Below are positions 1 to 4,883 of a stretch of 5,995 nt of DNA, in pieces (the stretch's first letter is position 1; every line of letters starts with the position of its first letter). The stretch spans positions 1-5,995 of the forward strand of contig DITM01000088.1 in NCBI GenBank assembly GCA_002422845.1. Direction: 5' to 3'. The position numbers and the translations under genes were made by a program. Source of the DNA: Candidatus Paracaedibacteraceae bacterium UBA6184. Lineage in GTDB: Bacteria; Pseudomonadota; Alphaproteobacteria; UBA6184. Below the pieces are notes generated by a model. It ran no database searches. It had not been told where the DNA came from and saw only the letters and a list, made by a program, of their open reading frames with translations.

Positions 1-174
1 CGGGGCACGTGGCGCGGGCACTCCGTGCAAATTTCGGTGACACCCATTAACTTAGGTTCAATCAGCTCTTACACATTAAATTTCACTTTCTCAAAACTTA
101 AAAACTTATGGCTGTGGCGGCATGAATGCCCCGTTTACTCTTTTTTAGGAGTTTGTGGGGTATATCATAGTATT
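1..174. other. Unassigned GC-rich stretch and leader before radC
   Basis: No gene can be named here. The first 50 bases are much richer in G+C than the rest and contain small inverted repeats (GCAC-TCC-GTGC and GGT-GAC-ACC). On the plus strand one frame reads GHVARALRANFGDTH and stops with TAA at 48-50, and another stops with TGA at 38-40, so this could be the 3' end of an upstream gene, but I recognise neither peptide. The remaining part (about 51-174) is AT-rich, carries an inverted repeat GGCAT-GA-ATGCC at 119-130, and presumably holds the radC leader. The radC frame is open back to the window edge, but the family's usual start is at 175, so the upstream reading is probably chance. Confidence 0.3.
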
Positions 175-849
175 ATGGCAGAAGAACCCCACTATTTAGG
201 TCACAGAGAACGGTTGCGGCAACGATTTCTAACGGAACAGTCATTGTTTGATTATGAGCTGTTAGAATTACTGTTGTTTCAAGGGAATCCTAGGCGAGAT
301 ACAAAACCCATGGCTAAAAAGCTATTGGATGTGTTTGGCTGATTGGAGCGAGTATTGTCGGCGGAAACTCTTGATTTGGAAAAGGCGGGATTGAATCCTG
401 CCTCGATCACTGCACTCAAAATCATCTATGGGTTTCATTTAAAGTTGTTACAGCAGGCTATGTACCACCGTGAGTCCTTGGATACCTATGATCGTGTGGT
501 TAAATACTGTCAGCGCCGATTGGCACCCCTAACGGTTGAGGTCTTTCACATCGTGTATATGGATACGCATTATGGAGTTATTCGGGATGTGACGCATCAA
601 AAAGGCACCCTCAATCATGTTGCTGTGTATCCTCGCGACATCGTCAAAACCGCATTAGATTGCGGGGCGGCTAAAGTAATATTGGCGCATAATCACCCGG
701 GTGGAGATCCCAAACCATCGTTTGAGGATTTGCAACTGACGCATAAAATCGTAGAGCTGGGTCGGCAATTGGATATCACCGTCGTCGATCATATTATCAT
801 AGGTCATTCAGAGGTCGTGTCTTTAAGAGCGTTAGGTCATATTAAGTAG
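175..849 (+). pseudogene. radC: radC (UPF0758, JAB/MPN domain protein) interrupted by one in-frame TGA
   Basis: RadC-family protein (also called UPF0758), a predicted metal-binding JAMM/MPN-domain protein historically linked to DNA repair, although its biochemical role is unsettled. The start ATG at 175 gives the typical N-terminus (MAEEPHYLGHRERLRQRF). The reading frame is 225 codons including the stop, the usual length, with no frameshift. Codon 56 (340-342) is TGA, in the segment FG-stop-LERVLSAETL where the family normally has Ser or another small residue, so a single base change would explain it. Downstream the JAB domain is intact: a Glu near residue 122, then HNHPGGDP with His172 and His174, and a Ser/Asp pair ending at Asp185. 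A TTG directly follows the stop (343), so re-initiation could yield a 168-residue JAB fragment. The purine-rich AGGAG at 147-151 is 23 nt from the ATG, so the ribosome site is weak. The gene is convergent with the DUF3800 gene, 21 bp away. Family identity is sure; whether it is dead, read through or a sequencing error is open. Confidence 0.85.
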
Positions 850-870
850 AAGGTGTTTTTACTTCCTGTA

Positions 871-1716
871 TTAATTACGACAGCATTTTTTATATTTCTT
901 TCCAGAGCCACACCGACATTTGTTGTTTCGTGGGGTTTTATCGTTTTTCTGTTGCGTTAACGATTGATTTATCTCCAAAGACGTAATAAACATAACTCCA
1001 TTCAGGGAGTGTTCATTATGAAAGGTTTCTTTAAAATCTAGTGTGAATCCACCATTGTTTTTTATCATTTGACGATTATTCTGACGTCCAAGTGTATGGG
1101 CTAAAAGATCAGCAACTTCCAGTCCAGGTTCGTTTAAGGTTTTATCTAGAAAAAAACAATCAATTGGCATGGAAAAGTTGTATTTTTTATCAATGTGCTT
1201 TCGAATTCTATCTGAGCTAAATTCTGCTTCTACTAAACGATTGAGTCTTTTTGAAGATTCAAAAATAAAACAGATGCGACTGATTCGTTTAAATTTTTCA
1301 ATTAACTGTGGAATTGTTTGTTGAATAAATAACTCTGAGATTGTTTTATGAACGGTAAACTTTTCATCAATAAACGTTTTACTGGTGCAAATTTTCCCAA
1401 ATCTAGTAAAGGGTTTTTTTACAAACTTGTTAACAGCATTTATTTGAGGCTCAGAGAATTTAATATCAGCTGTATGCCAAGGTACATTCATCCCTCCAAA
1501 GAACTCTTTTTTCATATTTTGCCAGGGGATTCTAATAATTTTATTATAGTGGCGTGAGAAAATAGCGCAGCCTGCTCTGCCAAAGGAGAGGTTTTGGGGG
1601 TCTTTTAAATCTTCACATCCCGTTTCATCAATAAAAACAAGCAATGCATTATCATCTAAGGTGATTGATTCGCCAGAAGATGTGTTTAGCGTTATTTTAT
1701 AATTTTCTTGGATCAA
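871..1716 (-). CDS. DUF3800 domain protein with C-terminal SEC-C zinc motif
   Basis: Protein of unknown function with two recognisable parts. Counting from a TTG start at 1716 (281 residues), the DUF3800 signature VFIDETG is at about 27-33, with acidic Asp30 and Glu31. An internal HTADIKF lies at about 81-87, and the closing family motif GLEVADLLAH has Asp203. DUF3800 has been proposed to have an RNase H-like fold, which would make the acidic residues metal ligands. The last 16 residues are a SEC-C zinc motif (CRCGSGKKYKKCC, Cys266, 268, 278, 279), the type also found at the end of SecA. No ATG lies between the end of trhO and the catalytic motif. TTG at 1716 (16 nt after the trhO stop) or TTG at 1644 are the plausible starts. 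The only upstream ATG, at 1920, would overlap trhO by 188 nt. No clear ribosome site is seen for any of them. Base composition is visibly more AT-rich than radC and xseA, suggesting acquisition. Domain identity is firm; start and function are not. Confidence 0.8.
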   Translation of the reverse strand: MIQENYKITLNTSSGESITLDDNALLVFIDETGCEDLKDPQNLSFGRAGCAIFSRHYNKIIRIPWQNMKKEFFGGMNVPWHTADIKFSEPQINAVNKFVKKPFTRFGKICTSKTFIDEKFTVHKTISELFIQQTIPQLIEKFKRISRICFIFESSKRLNRLVEAEFSSDRIRKHIDKKYNFSMPIDCFFLDKTLNEPGLEVADLLAHTLGRQNNRQMIKNNGGFTLDFKETFHNEHSLNGVMFITSLEINQSLTQQKNDKTPRNNKCRCGSGKKYKKCCRN

Positions 1717-1732
1717 TCTAGAGTCTTTTGAT

Positions 1733-2644
1733 CTACCTACCCAAATGCTTAATGCCTTTTTTGTTGGCAATTTCAACTTGACGATGGCGGGTTTCAGCGA
1801 TGCGATGTTGTTCTGCTGATCGTTTATCGTGGCATCTGTGACAATGCACTCCAGCTTTATAGTGGGGGTGTTGTTTTTGTTCTTCGGATACTGGATATCG
1901 GCAACCAAAGCACTGATCATAATTGCCTTCTTTGACGCCGTGGGTTACAGAGACTCGGTTGTCGAATACGAAACACTCTCCGTCCCAAAGGCTTTCCTCT
2001 TGAGGGATTTCTTCAAGATACTTCAAGATACCACCTTTTAAGTGATAGACCTCGTCATATCCCATATCATTCAATAATGCAGTTGCACGTTCGCAACGGA
2101 TGCCGCCTGTACAGAAAGTCACAACACGCTTATGTTTTGCAGGATTCCAATTTTTTTCCATATACTTTGGGAAATCTCTGAATACTTCCGTCTCAGGATT
2201 GATTGCGCCTTTAAAGGTTCCGATTTCATATTCGTAATCATTGCGAGTATCAATCACCACAACGTCATCTTGTTTCAATAAGTCATTCCACTCACGAGGC
2301 GTCACATAGGTTCCAACGGATTTACGTGGCGTAATGCCGGGCACGCCCATGGTTACAATTTCAGTTTTTAACTTTACCTTCATACGCAGGAAGGGAGGCT
2401 TTGATGCGAATGATTCTTTATGTTCAATGTCTGTAAATGAGGGGTGCGATCGGATGAATTTCAATACTGCGTCGATACCTTCGCGTGGACCTGCAATCGT
2501 TCCATTCATACCTTCTTCAGCAACCAGTAAAGTTCCCATGACAATGTGCGCTTTGCAAAAATCTAACAACGTCGGTTGAAACTCCTTATAATCAGGAAAA
2601 TCAGCGAATTTGTATAATGCAGCAACGACATAGGGTAGATTCAT
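1733..2644 (-). CDS. trhO: tRNA uridine(34) hydroxylase TrhO (rhodanese-like, UPF0176/YceA)
   Basis: TrhO makes 5-hydroxyuridine at wobble position 34 of a subset of tRNAs, using oxygen, as the first step towards 5-carboxymethoxy- or methoxyuridine; it acts in the cytoplasm. The 303-residue product has the family architecture: an N-terminal alpha/beta domain (about 1-105, from YVVAALYKF through AEEGMNGTIAG), a rhodanese domain (about 118-215, with VVVIDTRNDYEYEIGTF) whose active loop FCTGGIRCE carries the catalytic Cys178, and a C-terminal extension with paired cysteines CFGC (245, 248) and CHRC (268, 271). The length is within the range for bacterial members. The ATG at 2644 is preceded by GAGAG six bases upstream, supporting this start. 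It has its own likely promoter, divergent from xseA. It ends with TAG 16 bases before the proposed TTG of the DUF3800 gene, so read-through transcription into that gene is likely. Confidence 0.95.
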   Translation of the reverse strand: MNLPYVVAALYKFADFPDYKEFQPTLLDFCKAHIVMGTLLVAEEGMNGTIAGPREGIDAVLKFIRSHPSFTDIEHKESFASKPPFLRMKVKLKTEIVTMGVPGITPRKSVGTYVTPREWNDLLKQDDVVVIDTRNDYEYEIGTFKGAINPETEVFRDFPKYMEKNWNPAKHKRVVTFCTGGIRCERATALLNDMGYDEVYHLKGGILKYLEEIPQEESLWDGECFVFDNRVSVTHGVKEGNYDQCFGCRYPVSEEQKQHPHYKAGVHCHRCHDKRSAEQHRIAETRHRQVEIANKKGIKHLGR

Positions 2645-2650
2645 TTTGTA

Positions 2651-2655
2651 CTCTC
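2651..2655 (-). promoter_or_regulatory. Ribosome binding site of trhO
   Basis: GAGAG on the minus strand, separated by six bases (TACAAA) from the ATG at 2644. It fixes the trhO start. Another ATG overlaps its 5' edge (2655-2657) but is out of frame. Confidence 0.6.
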
Positions 2656-2668
2656 ATTAATAAAATAG

Positions 2669-2700
2669 TTGACATTTTCTTTGTATTATAGAAGTTTATA
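2669..2700 (+). promoter_or_regulatory. Possible xseA promoter (strong -35, weak -10)
   Basis: A perfect TTGACA is at 2669-2674 on the plus strand. The only -10-like hexamers are TATTAT (2684-2689, spacing 9, too close) and TTTATA (2695-2700, spacing 20, too far), so the element is incomplete. It overlaps the trhO -10 region on the opposite strand; if both are used, the two polymerases would compete for the same DNA. Confidence 0.3.
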
Positions 2701-2712
2701 AAAAAAACGCAA
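2685..2712 (-). promoter_or_regulatory. Predicted sigma-70-type promoter of trhO
   Basis: The minus strand shows a perfect -10 box TATAAT (2685-2690) and, 16 bases upstream, TTGCGT (2707-2712), which shares the TTG core with the -35 consensus TTGACA. The spacer is a run of eight T followed by ATAAACTTC. The -10 box lies about 40 bases before the trhO ATG, a sensible 5' leader. Seen by consensus match only; no transcription data. Confidence 0.55.
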
Positions 2713-2726
2713 TCCAAAATCATAGC

Positions 2727-4064
2727 ATGGCACATCCATTAGAAGTACCCATAGATAACTGTCTGACAGTTAAAGAGTTGGCTCAGCAGATTAAGAAGCG
2801 CTTAGAGTCAGGCTTTCAGTTTATTCGCCTTCGTGGAGAAGTGTCAGGCGTTACCTATCATAAATCGGGGCATGTATACTTTTCCTTAAAAGACAGCGAT
2901 GCAGTGATTGATTGTATCGCGTGGAAGGGGCTGGCTCAGTCCTTCAGCATACCATTGACCGATGGTTTAGAAATTATCGGGCGGGGGTCGGTGACGACCT
3001 ATATGGGGCGGTCAAAGTACCAGTTTATTATGGATAGCTTTGAACCCGCTGGCTTGGGGGCTTTGTTTACGTTGTTAGAACAGCGTCGCCAAAAGTTACA
3101 AGCCGAAGGGGTGTTTGATGTTAGTCGAAAGCTAGCTATCCCCAGGTTGCCGCAACGAATTGGACTGATTACCTCATCTGAAGGTGCGGTGATTCACGAT
3201 ATTGAGGCCAGATTGAAAGAGCGTTACATCGAACACAATATCTATCTGTGGGCGGTGACAGTGCAGGGTGAAAATACTCCAAAAGATATTATTCAAGCAA
3301 TTCAAGGGTTTCACAACTTTAACCCACGGCCGGATGTCTTAATCATCGCGCGGGGTGGGGGCAGCTTTGAAGATCTGTGGCATTTTAATGATGAACATCT
3401 AGCAAGAGCCATTCGCGCGACAGAGATCCCTATCATTACAGCCATTGGGCATGAACCTGATACTCCTTTGATTGATTATGCCAGTGATAAGCGCGCGTCG
3501 ACCCCGACAAATGCTGCGGAAATCGTTGCACCCAGAAAAGATGATATTCGACAGTACCTGGATCGGTTGGAAAATCGCATGTCAGCTGTGACTGATGGTG
3601 CGGTGCAATTTCAGCAATCTCGATTACAGCGTTCGCAAGCATCATTAAAATCAGCAGATGTTTTCATGATGTCGCGGTTTCGACAGGTGGATCAGATTCG
3701 GCTGGATCAATTCTTGGAACGGTTTCATGTTGCAAAACGTATTCAGTTATCTCAATTAGTTGAACGATGTGTGTCGCCGTTGGCTTTGGTAAAGAATAAG
3801 ACATGGGTATTAACGCATGCAACTTTGAAATTAAAACAAAGTGCGGATAAGGCGATTGCGATCAACCAAAATCAGTTAGCTTCGTTAGAGACTCGTTTGG
3901 AAACGTCAAGCTTTGTCAATATCCTAAAAAGAGGATTCTCAATTTTGCAAGATCAAAATCAACATTTAATTGAATCTAGTACCTCATTAAAGGTGCCTAC
4001 TTATATATCAGTTCGCTTGCGAGATGGGGTCGTAAGGGGCCTTTTTACCCCAGAAAACATATAA
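2727..4064 (+). CDS. xseA: Exodeoxyribonuclease VII large subunit XseA
   Basis: Catalytic large subunit of exonuclease VII, which with small XseB subunits degrades single-stranded DNA from both ends to oligonucleotides in mismatch repair and DNA-damage handling. The 445-residue product is of normal family length. An N-terminal OB-fold for single-stranded DNA spans about 12-105 (TVKELAQQIKKRL, GEVSG, GHVYFSLKD, GRSKYQF). The nuclease domain follows from about 125, with IGLITSSEGAVIHDI (145-159), the conserved IARGGGSFEDLW (207-218) and GHEPD (241-245) followed by DKRASTPTNAAE. The stretch from about 270 to 400 is helical and rich in Gln, Arg and Leu, as in the long coiled-coil arm that recruits XseB. 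The C-terminal GFSILQD is also typical. ATG 2727 fits the family N-terminus, although no Shine-Dalgarno sequence is visible upstream. xseB is not in the window. Divergent from trhO. Confidence 0.97.
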   Translation: MAHPLEVPIDNCLTVKELAQQIKKRLESGFQFIRLRGEVSGVTYHKSGHVYFSLKDSDAVIDCIAWKGLAQSFSIPLTDGLEIIGRGSVTTYMGRSKYQFIMDSFEPAGLGALFTLLEQRRQKLQAEGVFDVSRKLAIPRLPQRIGLITSSEGAVIHDIEARLKERYIEHNIYLWAVTVQGENTPKDIIQAIQGFHNFNPRPDVLIIARGGGSFEDLWHFNDEHLARAIRATEIPIITAIGHEPDTPLIDYASDKRASTPTNAAEIVAPRKDDIRQYLDRLENRMSAVTDGAVQFQQSRLQRSQASLKSADVFMMSRFRQVDQIRLDQFLERFHVAKRIQLSQLVERCVSPLALVKNKTWVLTHATLKLKQSADKAIAINQNQLASLETRLETSSFVNILKRGFSILQDQNQHLIESSTSLKVPTYISVRLRDGVVRGLFTPENI

Positions 4065-4075
4065 AGATAGTATAA

Positions 4076-4099
4076 AGCGTTGCGTTGAAGCAACACGCT
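4076..4099 (+). terminator. Weak hairpin after xseA, possible terminator
   Basis: Twelve bases after the xseA stop, GTTGC and GCAAC pair around the loop GTTGAA, with three outer pairs (AGC/GCT) beyond a two-base AC bulge. No run of T follows (ACCCCTTAAAACCC comes next), so this is not a classical intrinsic terminator and could be a processing or stability hairpin. Confidence 0.3.
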
Positions 4100-4173
4100 A
4101 CCCCTTAAAACCCTTGCATTCTCTATGTATTAAAAACACCAGAAAAAAATTAACATTTTGTTAAGTAATTTTG

Positions 4174-4204
4174 TTGACATCCATCACAAATCTCCTTATT
4201 TATA
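4174..4204 (+). promoter_or_regulatory. Predicted promoter of the envelope protein operon
   Basis: A perfect TTGACA -35 box (4174-4179) is followed by an AT-rich TATTTATAC block. At spacing 17 the -10 is TATTTA (4197-4202); at spacing 19 it is TTTATA (4199-4204). The predicted transcription start would leave a leader of about 25 bases before the ATG at 4237. The -35 is convincing, the -10 only moderate. The preceding segment (4141-4173) is strongly A/T-rich, which could act as an upstream element. Confidence 0.55.
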
Positions 4205-4236
4205 CGAGTGGGAATATCAACTAGAAAGTATTATCT

Positions 4237-4863
4237 ATGAAAAAGAAACTATTATTATTGGCAACTGCTGCGGTGTTCTTTTCCCCAGTTGCTGCTAAAG
4301 CTAACTCTAAATCAAGCATTTATGTTGGATTAACTGGAACTCTTGAGCGCCTAATGTCTCAAGGTGGTCAAACATTGGCTTCAGACTACTTAAAGGATGA
4401 AAATTTCTTAAGTGGTGGTATTGAAGCTGGTTACGGATACAAAGTATGGAGCAACTTGCAAGTTGCGGGTTTTGTTCGTGGTATGTATGCAGCTGAGCAC
4501 ACATATGCTGATGCTAAAAAAGGCGAAGACGGGAAAACTCTTGTACGTTCATCAGGTTTTGTAATTGAACCACGTGTAACACTAGGATGGGAAGTTCCAG
4601 TAAGTGGAACAGTTTCAATCACTCCATTTATTGGTGTGGGTGCCGAAGCATACTTTTCAAAGAAAGATGGTAAAGAATATTCAGTGTCTTGGACAGTTCC
4701 AGGTGTAGCTGGTGTTCGTGCTAACTTCGGTTATGTGTATGCATCGGTAAATAGTCGTTTTGATTTAACTACTACAGAAATCAATGCGAAAAGCGATGTG
4801 CGTGCAGAAGCTGACACATACAGAAACTGGGGTCTAGAAGCTTCAGTTGGCGCAGAATTCTAA
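4237..4863 (+). CDS. Small outer-membrane beta-barrel protein
   Basis: Exported protein of 208 residues. The N-terminus is a clear Sec signal peptide: MKKK, a hydrophobic core LLLLATAAVFF, and the cleavage motif AKA with a likely cut after Ala22. The mature part (about 186 residues) alternates polar and hydrophobic residues with many Gly and aromatic residues, and ends in EASVGAEF with a C-terminal Phe, the typical signal for insertion by the BAM complex. The size fits an eight-stranded barrel of the OmpA-like or OMP_b-brl class; strand count is inferred. No cysteine is present, which fits a periplasm-facing export route. The closest family cannot be named, so a role in adhesion, host contact or envelope stability is speculation. 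A weak ribosome site AGAAAG (4223-4228) lies eight bases before the ATG. A strong TTGACA promoter lies upstream, and a second secreted-protein gene follows after 20 bases, so the two are probably co-transcribed. Confidence 0.85.
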   Translation: MKKKLLLLATAAVFFSPVAAKANSKSSIYVGLTGTLERLMSQGGQTLASDYLKDENFLSGGIEAGYGYKVWSNLQVAGFVRGMYAAEHTYADAKKGEDGKTLVRSSGFVIEPRVTLGWEVPVSGTVSITPFIGVGAEAYFSKKDGKEYSVSWTVPGVAGVRANFGYVYASVNSRFDLTTTEINAKSDVRAEADTYRNWGLEASVGAEF

Positions 4864-4870
4864 TTTTATA

Positions 4871-4875
4871 GGGGA
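4871..4875 (+). promoter_or_regulatory. Ribosome binding site deciding the 4884 start
   Basis: GGGGA followed by eight bases (TAACACAT) and then ATG at 4884. It lies in the 20-bp gap after the beta-barrel gene and supports both the start of the downstream gene and its translation from the same transcript. Confidence 0.65.
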
Positions 4876-4883
4876 TAACACAT

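Noticed and set aside
119..146. Inverted repeat GGCAT-GA-ATGCC followed by a T-run as a terminator
   Set aside because: The stem is only five pairs with a two-base loop, or four with a tetraloop, and the six T lie about ten bases beyond it, too far for an intrinsic terminator.
25..174. N-terminal extension of RadC back to a GTG at 25
   Set aside because: The extra 50 residues have no resemblance to the family, whose members begin near the PHYLGHRERL motif; the ATG at 175 gives the normal length.
175..849. Alternative genetic code with TGA read as Trp
   Set aside because: Only one internal TGA exists in the window, at a site where the family does not prefer Trp, and the Trp residues checked elsewhere are TGG.
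850..870. Bidirectional terminator between radC and the DUF3800 gene
   Set aside because: The 21-bp gap has only a short bulged stem (GAAG/CTTC) and no convincing T-run on either side.
1348..1557. Plus-strand open frame of 69 codons
   Set aside because: It lies wholly antisense to the DUF3800 gene, which has clear domain motifs; no ribosome site or recognisable product.
1829..2041. Plus-strand open frame with a hydrophobic start resembling a membrane segment
   Set aside because: Antisense to the conserved C-terminal half of trhO; its hydrophobic look is the complement of polar trhO codons.
2334..2579. Plus-strand open frame of 81 codons
   Set aside because: Antisense to the N-terminal half of trhO with no independent support.
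3436..3645. Minus-strand open frame inside xseA
   Set aside because: Shadow of the conserved XseA nuclease region; no start signal or product.
4307..4622. Two minus-strand open frames opposite the beta-barrel gene
   Set aside because: Both are antisense to a gene with a signal peptide and barrel pattern, and neither peptide is recognisable.
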